The notes beneath the pieces were generated by a model. That model saw only the letters and a list, made by a program, of their open reading frames with translations. It was not told the DNA's origin and did no database searches. A stretch of DNA of 64,000 nucleotides from Setomelanomma holmii (lineage: Eukaryota > Ascomycota > Dothideomycetes > Pleosporales > Phaeosphaeriaceae). A program made the translations under genes and the position numbers. This document shows, in pieces, positions 45,513 to 57,114 of the stretch (position 1 is the first letter of the stretch; each line of letters opens with the position of its first letter). Location of the stretch: the NCBI GenBank assembly GCA_010015745.1, contig ML978179.1:186001-250000 (forward strand), read 5' to 3'.

Positions 45513-48002
45513 ATGACAACCGAAGCACCCGATCCCCGAACCTTTCAATCGTGGGAAGACGCGTTTCAACACCCGATTCCCGTCGTCCGCAAGCTCGAGC
45601 AGCAGCTCCGCAACAATGCCAACGAGAATAGAGAGAAGCTGCGGTCGCTCGTGGGGTATGGACACTACCATGGCCTTGCAAGTGAAGGAGTCGGGAGCTA
45701 ATAGGACCTCAGGACAAGCTATCGCAGCCTACTTGACACCGCCGAGACGATAATCAACATGGAAGTGCAAATGGATCAAGTCGAATCGAAATTGGCAACC
45801 GTGGGACGCAGGTGTAACCCGAGAAGCCTCGAGAGGATAGTGAACAATGCCACCAGAATGGACACACATACAAGAAGTCGCGGTCAGTCTACACTATCGC
45901 GTCGAGTTGAGACAGCCAGTTGACGGACGGGCGCAGATGTGGAGCGATACACGTTCGCTTCCCAGCTCTCGGTCTTGCGCAATGCACCAGTCGTCATGTC
46001 ACGCCTCATGAAAAGCGAGGGATTTTATCTTCTCATTGCCAAGATACTGGTCATTGCGCGACTACTACACAAGGGTCTCAGTCAGTCGAAAAGCAAGCCG
46101 CCTATTGTAGACCAACTCTGGGAGAAGCTATTGTCCATGCGGCGGAAGCTGTTAAGAAGAATTGACAAGCGACTTGCGAATACCACGAGTGAGACGGCAA
46201 AGCTAGTCGAGGGCATGTGCGCATACGCGCTCGTCACCAGCTCTGCCCCTTCGGACGTCCTGCAGCATTTCCACAAGGTGCGCATGGACAAGATGACGAG
46301 CGAGCTGAAGCGAGGCGATGATGAGCTCGCGAAGCATGGAATCAGCGCTCTCAAGCTCTGCATACAGACTTGTCTCGACACTCAGACTATTTTCCCGCGA
46401 CGATTGGCGGAAGGCTTGACGAAACTCAAGACTCATCCTCTAATCCAGGATGCTGATGTGCGTGGCCTGTACGATTTGAACCTGGACGTGCACGATCGCT
46501 GGATAGGCAACGAGGCGCGCAACTATACACCATGGCCACGGCATGATGAGCTACAACGTCCTGAGGCAGAGAAGATTCTACATCGTTGGTCCAAGGAGGC
46601 CATCTCCGTTTTTGTGAAGGGCATAAAGAACGCTCTTCAAGAAGAATATAGACTGAAAGAAGTCGCGCATTTGCGCCAGGAGCTCATCGAGACGTGGATT
46701 TTGTCCGGATCACGAATGGCAGGCGTTAAGTCTGCGAACGTGCTTCACGATCTACGCGATACCATGAATGAAAAGCTGGAGAGTATTGTTCGAGGCCGCA
46801 CAGAAGGACTGCAGGGCGTGGTGTCAGAGCTGACCACACGACTTGAGAGCAGCGTAGGCTCTAGCGAGTCGAGCTCATCGTTGTGGACTACTACAAAGGA
46901 CAGCTCTGATCTTAGCAACGGCGCACAAAACTTCAAGAGCACAATACTTAACACGTATCAAGGTCGCGATCAGTCCGTGATTGTGTTGACGACAGCATTC
47001 GATAACTGGATGGCATCGGTATTAGAGGTTAAAGGCATAGTCATGAGCATGAAAGAAGCACGATGGGAAGACACATTTGCCGACGATGTGGATGACGAGT
47101 CTGACGACGATCTCGGCGACTCGAAACAGACACTTTTGAGCGACGACGACCCGCGATTACTTGAGGAGGTCACTCAAGAAGCACTTGGCGAAGCGCTACA
47201 AAACCTCGCGGCGAGCTTCTCGAAAATCGTTGATCGGACGACGGGAGACAAAGCTGAAAGTTCAGTGCCGGAGGTTGTGTTCATGCTGAGAGTCGTTCGC
47301 GAGATTGGCGACCGAATACCACGCCTCAAGCTGCAGGAGAGGTCCGCCACGTTGGATTCGCCATTTGGTACCGACACTTTACAATTGCTCTATACGACTC
47401 TTGCTGCACACGTCACGTCGCCGACCATACAAGCATACAAGACCTCGCTCGTCTCCTCTATCAAAACGGAAACGAACAGCCACATTCTGTGGGAGGGTAA
47501 TCCGCCGCTTCCGTCTCAGCCTTCACCCAGTGCCTTTAGATTCATGAGGGAGCTGAACAAGAGCATGGCAAGTCTTGGAAGTGATCTTTGGGCTCCGGCT
47601 TGTGTTGCTGTGCTCAAGGAACGTGTTTCAAGAGACGCAGGAAAGGTGTGGAGCGAGCATGGTGAGGCAGTCAAGACTAGCACAGGAGCAGCCGAGATGG
47701 AGAATGGTGGTGAAGAGGTAGAAGAAGAGGCCGCCACCACTAATGGAGAGACGAATGGGGAGAAGAGCGATGCATTGATTAACAACGCCGAGGAATTTCA
47801 GAAGCAAAGACTAAAGCAGCTGCTGTTCGATGCGCTCTATGTGAGTCGCTTTGTTGCGACGCCTGATCCTATGGGCGAATTTGAGAACTTGGTCAAAAAG
47901 GTGGAACTATCAGACCTGGACGATGCAGCCGTGGCCCGTTTGAAGAAGAATGCGGCGGACTATGCGAAAAGGACATATTTGCTGTTTGCCCTGCTAGCAT
48001 AG
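45513..48002 (+). CDS. COG1: Conserved oligomeric Golgi complex subunit 1
   Basis: Exons 45513-45655, 45713-45882 and 45937-48002 (792 aa). The N-terminus (MTTEAPDPRTFQSWEDAFQ, PIPVVRKLEQQLRNNANEN) leads into the Vps51/Vps67-type motif SYRSLLDTAETIINMEVQM, shared by Cog1 and other tethering-complex subunits. The rest is helical: FASQLSVLRNAPVVMSRLMK, ILVIARLLHKGLSQSK, and a helical C-terminal rod with acidic insertions (DDVDDESDDDLG, GGEEVEEEA). COG tethers retrograde vesicles at the Golgi. The Cog1 assignment rests on the N-terminal motif and overall pattern. Confidence 0.82.
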
Positions 48003-49706
48003 GCAAATTGTATAGTAGCAAGCAACGCCAGGACCTCGTTCAGGACTCGATCTTGCTCACAATTGCCAGAAGTGCTAGAAGTGCTATCGAAACAGTCAGC
48101 CAGGATTTTAATCCCCCCTCTGCGTTGATCTCACATGTTCCAACCGTCAATATAAATCGAAGTCTTCCAGTTGTGGCGGGTCGAAGTAATTTGACGTGTC
48201 GCGGGCTGTTGGGGGAAGAACCTGGTGTATCTACATGGTGACAAAGTTCCCGCTGATCCTGGTCTTCGACAATCTAGATGATGTGTAGTGTTGCAAAATT
48301 TCGAGGCTGTGAGTTGTGTATTCAGCCTGGCAGAGCCACAACGCCATGATGTTGACGAGGCTGAACGAGGTGGTTGCTGCCGCGAAAAGCTACAGGGTCG
48401 ATGTCAATTGAAAAGACTTGTAAGGCTCGATTTGTTTTCAGCATATTTTATTTCCTCAAATATCATAGCATGACTCTTCCTCGCCCATCAGGTAAAATCC
48501 GACGTAGCAATGAAAAGTAGTGGTGCATGGGTACCAAATGAATTCGTGAATTCCGGACCAGCCTCCCCATAGCACCATAGGAAATGACATAGACCCACAG
48601 CGCGCAAGCAAGCATGACACGCTGAGAATCAATGAGGTTGTGGTACATGGGTATCATATAAAATGGTTCGGTTTCGGCGGTTCTCCCCCATAACCATATC
48701 AAGGGTAATCCCTAGATTTCCGCGACCAAAGGTGGGTGCTATTGAGACTTGGTCAAGCTCAATATTGCGCACAGGGTGTTTCTCAGCGTTAATGGTCAAG
48801 CTCTCCGATGCTACGCCTGCTACGCAAGCGTAGGTGCGGATTTAAAACGCCGGGGGAGGCGCATTGGGCACACAAGGAGTCAATACCCTTCCCCGGAGGA
48901 GTTTTGACATGTGAAAAGATTGAATTATGAAGAGGGAGTTTACGGTAGGCTGGAGCCACATCTTCCATGTACCGTGCTTGCCACTTCGATGGGTTCAAAT
49001 ATGGAAGAAGAGTGCATGGACCAAATGTAAGATAAAACAAGGAGGGATAATGTGGCTGGACCAGAGAGACAGGATAGGTAGGAAAGATGAGTGAGAAGCG
49101 GTTTGGGAGAAAGAAAAGGCCGGTACTGGTCCTTATAAGTAAGTGGACAGGGCTTGTGCGCATTCGTCAATACCCATGACGTAATCTTGGAAAGTGAGGG
49201 TGACCTGCGCGTCATGTGAAGGTGATGACAACCCGGTGAAGGGGAACCCAAAGTCTTTGTCATTGCCTGCAATCGCTTCGTGGTGACTGTGATCTTGGCT
49301 TCCGGATGGGGACAGCACGGGGTACATGTGCAAATAGAACGTGCAAGTGGATTCAAGGAGATGACGAGACTTCAATTGATGCACGAGTGACACCGCCCTG
49401 TGTGGAGAAGCAATTGTGGCTGCGATTCATGATTGAACTAGGTGGAATCTACGCTGTACGATCATGTCGGTCAAGTCCTATTTCGTAAAGGCAATGCAAG
49501 ATGGCGAAGCACTGTACTCGGCAAGCACTGATAGCGAAATTGGCAGGAGTACATGAGCTAGTGATGCAGGTGTTAGTTGCTCAACAACTTGCGCGGAGAG
49601 ACCTGCATTAGCTTCCACCGTCTTGATGCGAATGTGCATCATTTAAATGAAGGACTATCTACACAATCCGGGACACTTCCATCTTAGCATTGGCCAGAAT
49701 CAAGTC
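48003..49706. other. Long intergenic region with degenerate repeat
   Basis: 1.7 kb between COG1 and the HET pseudogene. Apart from the repeat at 48505-48710 I see no gene. A minus-strand stretch around 49393-49150 (DHSHHEAIAGNDKDFGFPFT) looks protein-like but is not recognised. Confidence 0.35.
48505..48710. repeat. Two degenerate direct repeat units
   Basis: GTAGTGGTGCATGGGTACC (about 48510) and GTTGTGGTACATGGGTATC (about 48635) each lead, 40-60 bp on, to a CCCCATA.C.ATA motif. About 75 bp are alignable. Origin unknown; on the minus strand both could encode a (I/V)PM(Y/H)H-type peptide. Confidence 0.4.
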
Positions 49707-51204
49707 CTACTGCCAATTGCCACCCCCTTCTTCATGAAATGGCAAGTGCTCGAGATGAACTGCATCATCGCACGTGTAACCTCGACTTATGAATACACCA
49801 ACCCGACGAAAGATCTTTAGCTGAACGCTTTGCTCACATGGATACGGAGCATTGTCGTTCCCCAGCTCTTCCAGTACGAGACAGTCCAGCGTGAGTTCTG
49901 GGTTCTCTCTTCTTGAACGTAGTACAGCGATGAACACCGGACTATACCCTGACCTGAAGCGCATATACGCAACAAAGTCCATGCGATCAAACCCCAGGGG
50001 TTCAGTACCGCATGGGTCCAAGTAAAGAGAACCATCGTAGACTTCGCCGCTCCACCATGCTTCGAGCAATGGTGCATCAATTGTCAGGACTCCCTCCCCT
50101 ACTGCTCCGTATGGTGCACCTGGCTCAACCAGCTCTATGTCTACTCCAGGTATTGTAAGATAGCCGCAGATCTCCTCACCGGCTGCGATGACTTCTTGTG
50201 AGCTTGTACAATAATGCAGCGATACGTGTGTCTTGGATCCAATCCAAGACCATGATGGGCCCGTGTAAGGAGTTTCTACAATCGTGTCCGGGTCTCTTGG
50301 ACGATTGTCAGTCCACAACAACCCGTGCGGAAGTTGTGATCTCCATATGCCCCAACAGTAGTCGTCATCTAAGGTGCTGCCGATGCGTTTTGCGAGGCCG
50401 CTGATCGCTAGCATGAGCAGCAAACGTAAGGTTGCATTTCGTGTACCCTTCAACGAAGCGGTGCCAGTTTCGTGGGAAAGCGGTAGTGTCCCCTAATCGA
50501 TAGCCAAGTTTACTATCACGAACCTCTCCTGGACTGCCGCCATATGTCGGGTAATATCCCGACTACTGACACTGACATTCCCAAATTATTTGGCCCTCTG
50601 TATACTGGAGTATGTGCTTCGAGAGCAGTCTCTCCTGCACAGCGCAACCACGTTGGGGCAGTGTAGGAAGGAACCTCTTTCCAATAAATTTGTGTTCAAT
50701 GGGATCAATTCTGCCCAGAGTCCGATCTTGGCTTTCTGATCCGACCTCAAAAAAACGTCGCGAATCGGCGGAATGGTGATGTAGGAAGCCGCCCTGTACA
50801 CTATCCGTGCGTGCTGCTGCTATAGTGATGACTGCATTGCTGTATACCTCGGTCATCTGTGCAATCTCAAGTGCTTTATCTTGATCATCATCTTGGATGA
50901 TACAGAGAGAATCAATCCAGAGGTGCGAGAACCCAACCTTAAATGTGACTTGGATGGCGTCTCGGATAGCAAGAGGTAGACGGAGGTATTCGATCTTGCG
51001 CGATCGCTTGTACGATTCCACGGTTGTCATATGTAGCTGGGGCCCACTCCATACGTAGCTCAGAGCCAAGTAAGGTGTATGGCTCCTGCCTCCAATTTCA
51101 ATGAATTCGATGCCGTAGCTCCCAATCTGCTCACTGATGCGTAGTAAGCGCGTGGGAGTGAACACAGCCCTTGTCACTGAGGTGACATCACAAAGCAAGA
51201 CCAC
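49707..51204 (-). pseudogene. HET-domain gene, inactivated
   Basis: The minus strand encodes a HET domain: YLALSYVWSG, LPLAIRDAIQVT, HLWIDSLCIIQDDDQDKALE, EVYSNAVITIAAA, CAVQERLLSKHILQY, then C-terminal motifs SGLAKRI, DDDYCWGIWRSQLPHGLLW and GPSWSWIGSKT. A TAG (50563-50565) breaks the frame after IIWECQCQ, and the reading continues in frame (NWHRFVEGYTKCNLTFA). A one-base shift near 50425 follows before ISGLAKRI. No in-frame ATG is visible at the start; the first codon of the open frame is GTG. HET proteins act in vegetative incompatibility and cell death. Three faults make a pseudogene most likely. Confidence 0.65.
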
Positions 51205-51374
51205 AACGAGACATCCATGACCTGATCAACGTATATGTCTCTGCTGAATCTGGATTCAAATTGATGGGCCGCTGGCTTATCTAAGTTGCCGCAGGATCGT
51301 CTGTTCCAAGCTTGTCAGGACCGTTTCCGACCAGACAGTGATTGCGGACATTCTACCTGCTGCAGCTGACATTT

Positions 51375-51905
51375 CTAGCGCCATCGACAGCCATCCCTCA
51401 AGCTCGCATTTTCCGTTCCTTGCATTCCGAATTTAAAGGAGGAGATATCGCCACTCTTCTGTGACTTATCACAGTACCGTTGCACTCGCGGGCATACGAT
51501 GAGATCTTCCATAGCGACATTTCCTGAGCATCGGAAACCTCTAGACCAGAGCGCAGCAATCATCTGAAAGAGTTTGCAATCATGCTCAACGCCGACTTGT
51601 ACATCGTACATATTGATGCCAGATTCTTGTCCGCCGCTTTCTGACTTGAGAACAAGTCTTGCGCAATGTATACAGGCATGCTTCTTAGGAAACATGGTCG
51701 GATCCGCATTGCAAGTACCTGCGCAATAATCTAAATTGTCACGTGTACACCATGTTTGGTCGATGTCATTGCAGTGATAGTGTCGCCTTCGAAGTGAGGA
51801 ACATTGGGTTTTCCAGGAGACTACATCGAAGTGTGGGTGGGCTGACCTTAAAATCGATTGGGCTGGCACGATGCGGCTGCATGGTTGTGGAACAAGTAGC
51901 TGCAT
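51375..51905 (-). CDS. Orphan Cys-containing frame, possibly not a gene
   Basis: A 176-codon ATG frame without intron. It has many Cys in short spacings (YHCNDIDQTWC, YCAGTCNADP, HACIHCARL, FRCSGN), no signal peptide I trust, and no known domain. It sits upstream of the broken HET gene on the same strand. It may be a small metal-binding protein, a remnant, or chance. Confidence 0.25.
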   Translation of the reverse strand: MQLLVPQPCSRIVPAQSILRSAHPHFDVVSWKTQCSSLRRRHYHCNDIDQTWCTRDNLDYCAGTCNADPTMFPKKHACIHCARLVLKSESGGQESGINMYDVQVGVEHDCKLFQMIAALWSRGFRCSGNVAMEDLIVCPRVQRYCDKSQKSGDISSFKFGMQGTENASLRDGCRWR

Positions 51906-52093
51906 GTATGACAAACCATTGTACCACCAGTGCTCAAGTGCAGGACCGTTACGGTGATTGCGAAATTGTCACTGTTGGTAGCATAGTAAGCTAAGGATCA
52001 TGCTCACAAAGTAAGGGACAATATTGTTAAATGTTCCTACCCTGGGTGCGATAGATGCTGGACACAGCCGCTATCAAGGCAAAGCACAAGGCC

Positions 52094-53326
52094 TCACGAG
52101 TTCTCATCTTCCCCAACCAAGAACTTATCCAGATCCTCGACACCCATCCTCGGCGTTCGCATCGTGCTGCGCACGGTCGCATTCGCTCTCCAATTCTCCC
52201 AGCTTGTGCTTACAATCCTCCCATCGGTCTTTGGTTGCACGGTCATATGCAGGCCCGTCGCCAGAGGTCCACGCTTGACCTTCATATCGATCTTTCCTCC
52301 ACAAACGCTTCTAAGGATATGTGTAACTGGACTGTTTGTGTCGTCCCACACTGTGCCATACGAATTTTCGCCAGGGTACAGGATTCGTGCAGAGAGCTTG
52401 GTGACCTGCGATGCCTCAGGCGGAAAGAGCGTCCGAATTAGGTGTGAGAGGGCTGCTGGTGCGAGAGCGTTCGTCGTTTCGAAGAAGGGAGGGAAGGTGG
52501 TTTGCGTGCTTGACGCACGTCGATCTTGCTGAGCGATTGGTGGGTCTAGGCGCAGACGTGGGCGCTGTGCTGGGCGAGTGTCGGTTGAGGCACCTGCAAA
52601 TGCGGTCGCGAATGGGCGGCGTCGGAAGGTTCGCATCGGTGCTGGTGTGCCAAATGACTCTGCAATCGCAAAGCTACCAGACAACGTGGGGCGCTCTTCA
52701 TCGCTACCTTCTGGTGATGCAGGAGAGCCGGGCTCAAGGTCCTTTGGGTTGGTGTAGTATCCAGAGACATACACGCGTCTTGCCTGCTTCAATAGGTACG
52801 GGTATTTGCTCTTAAGTACGAGTAGGCCGTATGGATACGTCACATGTAGTGACAAGCCCTCTTCGTCGATTCCTGTAAACGATTTTTGATCATCCACGTT
52901 CGAAGCCAAGGACTGCGCCCGCGCTGCCTTGATTTGCCTCCTGCCACGCATGTAGTCCGTTAACTCGTCCTTGACCAGATGGCAAGTCAATTGCAGAGCC
53001 AATGGCGCCGGCATGCCCAGCGTGCTGTTGGTTTGTTCGACATCCCCCATCCAGCCATGATCAATGGCTATCTCAGGCGGTTTCGCGACGGAGAGAAGTG
53101 ACGCGTCGTAGTGGCTTCGTGCTAGAGGTGCTAGACCGAGCGGCAAGCCCGGGATGTCGTGTTTGCGGGCGCGATCTTGTATGCGATTTCCAAAGATCGT
53201 GATGTAGCCCGCGCTGATCGTGACAGCCTGGGAGTCGGCAAGAAGGTAGTCGTATATATTACAGCGTAATTCGGTAGGCAAAGCTAGAAAGGCGCTGTAC
53301 ATGTCTGGTTCGTGTAATGAAGTCAT
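52094..53326 (-). CDS. F-box-like protein of unknown function
   Basis: Single exon, 410 aa, from the first ATG in the frame (MTSLHEPDMYSAFLALPTEL). LPTELRCNIYDYLL is an F-box-like start of the kind seen in many fungal proteins. Later features are QLTCHLVKDELTDYM, a Ser/Pro/Arg-rich disordered middle (SPASPEGSDEERPTLSG), and a conserved-looking C-terminus (LSARILYPGENSYGTVWDDT, RANATVRSTMRTPRMG). An E3-ligase role would follow only if the F-box is real. Confidence 0.65.
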   Translation of the reverse strand: MTSLHEPDMYSAFLALPTELRCNIYDYLLADSQAVTISAGYITIFGNRIQDRARKHDIPGLPLGLAPLARSHYDASLLSVAKPPEIAIDHGWMGDVEQTNSTLGMPAPLALQLTCHLVKDELTDYMRGRRQIKAARAQSLASNVDDQKSFTGIDEEGLSLHVTYPYGLLVLKSKYPYLLKQARRVYVSGYYTNPKDLEPGSPASPEGSDEERPTLSGSFAIAESFGTPAPMRTFRRRPFATAFAGASTDTRPAQRPRLRLDPPIAQQDRRASSTQTTFPPFFETTNALAPAALSHLIRTLFPPEASQVTKLSARILYPGENSYGTVWDDTNSPVTHILRSVCGGKIDMKVKRGPLATGLHMTVQPKTDGRIVSTSWENWRANATVRSTMRTPRMGVEDLDKFLVGEDENS

Positions 53327-53773
53327 GCTGTCGTGATTCAAGTATACAAAATGTTCCAATATTGTGGCAGTAGCAGGAATTTATTGCAACAACAGAACAG
53401 TCATGAGTCGTGTACAAAAGGCGGAGGGCCCAGGCGATGTGTTGTTGTGGTTGTGGGCGGTCGCATAGGAAAGGTCGAGTGTAGTCGAATCATGCCCCAC
53501 TTGCCGCGCATGAAACAAACACCATTCGCACGCCAGCGAGTAGTGCCATGCTCATCACCGCGGGCCGCTACCGCTGCGAGACGAAGAGTCATCGCTTTCA
53601 CAGCAATCGACAGTTCTCGCCAATCAAAATCTCGCCACCATTTGTTTGTTTACTGCTATCCAGGTACCGAGAGCCTCGCCTTAGCAACGTGCCAGTCTCG
53701 ACGCGCCTATGAAATACAGGGTCTGATTGAGTCCTCTCCAGACCATGCACATGGAATCGTCAAGAATCAAGAT
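53327..53773. other. Intergenic, nothing recognised
   Basis: Contains the promoter of the F-box-like gene and the 3' flank of CDC123. Confidence 0.45.
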
Positions 53774-55071
53774 CTAGTCGTCCTCGCTGTCTTCAGCGCG
53801 CTGTTGCTCCGCAAGCCTCTGAGCCTCTTCCCACTGCATCGCAAACTCCCGCAGACCGCCTCCACCATCCCTACTCGCGTCGACCACATCCTTTGGCATC
53901 TTGTGTGCACTGTACTGAGGCGTCGTGAAGCCGTAGGCCTCAGGGTCGTCTCGTCGCACGAGTCGAAATTCGGGCTGCCAGATCTCTTCGACCTCGTCAT
54001 CATCTGTGTCTTCTTCCTCGAGGCCTTCTTCCTGTCTAGCATTCGCGTCCGCTGTTTCGCCGGGTCGAGCTATCCTAAGCCGTACCGTTGCTTCTTCTAC
54101 TTCGCCCTTGCCCTGCTCCATGGCTGGTACTTCCATCGTGAGAAGTTCCATCCACGAGAATAACAGTGGATCTGTTCGCATTGCCCATGGATTGACATCT
54201 ACGAGCCAAACTTTATTGTGCGGTGGAGGGACGTACACGTCGAATGTGAAGTTCGGGTCGGGAAAAGTGTCTCGAAGTCGCACATCGAAGAACTCTTGGA
54301 TGGCGTCGCGGAGCTTATCTTGCATATTGAAGAGGAAGTCGAAGTGGTTCAGGTCTCGCTGACACAGTCCAACTAGCCGCCGATCTCGTACGAAACATCG
54401 AAACTCCACACTCGGATTCAGTGTTATCCACTTGCGCAGCACCAAGTGATATGGTATCTCCTGGTCCTCCTCCGAGTTTTGGTCGAAAGTGTCATCGAAG
54501 GCGTGTGCAAGATCGTGTGTAACAAAATCGCTGCTCTTCAGCAATAGGTAAATATCGTTTGGAGTCCGGCACTCCATATTGTTGGTTGCGTTCATGAAAG
54601 TCGCGTCTTTTGGAGCACTCCAATTGAGCTTGGGTGCCACTTTGCCGCCCAACTCCTCAATCGTGCGCTCGATGGCCTCATGAGTGTCGCGCCAGTTGAT
54701 GCTTGGGTCGGTTGCCTCTTCTTCATCGTCTTCGTTGTTATCGGCGCCCGAGAAGATGCCACTATCATTGTCTGACCATGTTGCATTGTCTGTCTCTTCA
54801 GGAGGTAGGATGATGCCGTCGGAGCGCAGATAGTCGAGAAAGGCGGGAGGTAGAGGGATGAGGCGCGCCTTTGGCGTTATCGCTCGGTATCTCGAGTTGA
54901 GTTAGGTCATGCAAAAGTGTGGGAGAGGTTATCGACCTACCTGGGGTGCCAGCAATGATACGAGCAGTTCAAGATGTGCTGCTTGGTCACTGGAGGAAAT
55001 GGTAGTTCTTTCAAGCCGCTATCCACTGGCTTAGAATCTATTGGATCGCTGGACAAGTCGTGAGTACTCAT
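53774..55071 (-). CDS. CDC123: Translation initiation factor eIF2 assembly protein Cdc123
   Basis: Exons 55071-54941 and about 54890-53774 (415 aa); one ~50-bp intron (GTAGGT...GAG) splits WHPR-YRAITPKARL. The D123 family blocks are present: CSYHCWHP, TPKARLIPLPPAFLDYLRSD, LNWSAPKDATFM, HLVLRKWITLNPSVEFRCFV, GLCQRDLNHFDFL, FTFDVYVPPPHNKVWLVDVN (ATP-grasp metal site). Cdc123 is an ATP-grasp protein that binds eIF2-gamma and promotes eIF2 assembly. The C-terminal third is acidic. The exon-2 edge is placed by reading frame, and may be off by a base. Confidence 0.92.
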
Positions 55072-55307
55072 GGTGGTCTGTATGGAAGTGAATCGTAGTA
55101 ATTGAATGGAATATTAGTATAGTCTGGGTGGAATGGTGACTCCATTGCTGTATGAGTCTTGGTCATTCCCGCCGCAAAAGTTTTGGTGGGGCAAGAGCCA
55201 TCCTCGCCGAAAGCTTGGGCCCCTCCTCCGAAACTCCGCTCTGCTCTGGCAACTTTTAAGCCTCGCGACCTTCGCTGTATTCTCTTCCCAAGCAAATCCC
55301 CTTCGAT

Positions 55308-55911
55308 ATGGCCGACAACGTAGGTCTTGCAACACCGAGAGGTAGCGGTACCTCGGGATATGTCCAAAAGAACCGATCGCTCCTCCGACCACGCGATAAG
55401 GTTGCGCCATATCCCAAAGATTGGGAGCAAGCAAAGCACCGTCCACGACAGCCAGACGCAGCGATTCTCGAACACGAAGCCAAGCGCGAAGTTGAAGTGA
55501 AGGTGCTCGAATTGAGAGACAAGCTCGAGGATGAAGGGTATGTCGCGCTGTTTTGAACCCCGAAGTCATGCAAAGGTAACAAGTTGCAGCGTCGACGAAG
55601 ACGAGATCGATGACCAGTGCGAAGCTCTGCGCCGTAAACTTGAGCAGGAACGAATAGATGGCAAGGATCTTGGGCCCAATGCGAAGAGACTCAAGGCCCA
55701 TCAAGTTCACGATATTGCGAAAGCCAAGATTGAAGACAATGAGCGATTGCGCAAAGCTCTAGGCATCAGCAAAGACTATGAAGAAGGCAGTCATTGGAGA
55801 AAGCAAGAAGAGAGGATGCGGGAAAGCCTCGCGAAGAGAGAGGCGGAGGACGAAGTCAAGACTGAAACCGCAAAGGAGGCCCGGCAATATAGAGAAGATG
55901 ATTCTGACTGA
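55308..55911 (+). CDS. CWC21: Pre-mRNA splicing factor Cwc21/Cwf21
   Basis: Exons 55308-55537 and 55590-55911 (183 aa). The N-terminus MADNVGLATPRGSGTSGYVQ followed by KNRSLLRPRD is the hallmark of Cwc21/SRm300. The cwf21 domain follows: ILEHEAKREVEVKVLELRDK with EGVDEDEIDDQCEALRRKLE across the intron. The C-terminus is a charged helix (RLRKALGISKDYEEGSHWRK). Cwc21 binds Prp8 and Snu114 in the spliceosome near the active site. The gene is divergent from CDC123, with 236 bp between their start codons. Confidence 0.93.
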
Positions 55912-57114
55912 GTCTGGTTGTAATCCAATCGCAGGATGGCTGTCCGATCATCCTGCATGATCCGGCGACACGCCTCGACTCTTTCCCATAAGATCATGTC
56001 CCTTCCAGTGTACGAAGGGTCGCGGAGGCCTGGTCAGGTTGGTCACTGATTGTGTCACGTCCAAAGTATGCTCACTGACACGGTCTGCCAGGCAAATTGC
56101 AATGACTCTGGAGCTCGGCATGCTGTCCGAGAACACCAAAGAGCCCCATATCGGCGCAAACGGTTTTCGTAAAGTCAATCCCTTATAGGCGGCGACTTTT
56201 TGCCACAGCAGTTCACAAGTTATCCTTTCGCAAGGACACATCATGTCACCTTCGTTCTTGGGCGGAAAAAATGAGGGTAGCAACCATTGCAGATGATCGT
56301 TCGACAAGGGCCCACTTCGTCTTATGCAGGGACATTTGGGGATCACGACTAGTTACTCTATGCTATTGGCTAGCTCAGCCGCGCGCGGCCAACGGCCTGG
56401 AATGATGTGTGCCCAGGGTAGCATGCTCTCAATGCTGGGACTAGCCGCTCTGCACATCACGCCAATTCTCCAAAACACTTCTGTTCCCTGACTGCTAGTA
56501 GCCGGTGCTTCTCGCAAGCTGCTGCGAACTTCTCAATGTATATGTCAGTCGAAGTCGCTCCGTCCACTTCATACGTTGATATCTCCTCAAACTGCTTCAC
56601 CAGTCTGCGTGCAAATCACAAACATGGCAGACATCTAGCAGTAAAAGTCGCAGAACTCACATTCAATAATTGTCAAGCACGTTCCAGCACGGTTGCTCTG
56701 CGTAGATAACCCTGCGCGAGCCAGACGTTGTCAGACCCATGTCAGGCCGCGTGGGAGCGTCCGAAATTGTGACTGGTCAGCACCGGCGGCCGCGCCAAGT
56801 CTGAATTTGGACTGGGTTCAAATGGCACATCTCTGCGGTGGAATCAGTGCGCCGTATTCCTTCACTGACACGAACGACAGGGCTCCTCAAAATGCTTCTT
56901 CGTCACCAATGTGGGCATCGCAGCCTTTAATCCTTCTGGGAGAGTCCTAGCGTGCACCGTTTTCCACATGCAATTTCCTCGCATCCTCATTGGCCACATT
57001 TGGTGCTCGACCCGGCCGGTATCGTAGAATATAACACCAGACTCTTCGCAATTCTAGTGTCGCTGTTGCTTCTCGTGCATCATCACCGCACGTAACGCAC
57101 CCTCGAATGTTACC
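55912..57114. other. Intergenic, nothing recognised
   Basis: 1.2 kb without a protein-like frame. The right 100 bp are the promoter of the MFS gene. Confidence 0.45.

Noticed and set aside
48789..49393. Overlapping minus-strand frames downstream of the HET pseudogene
   Set aside because: No domain, no splice pattern that joins them, and composition near background.
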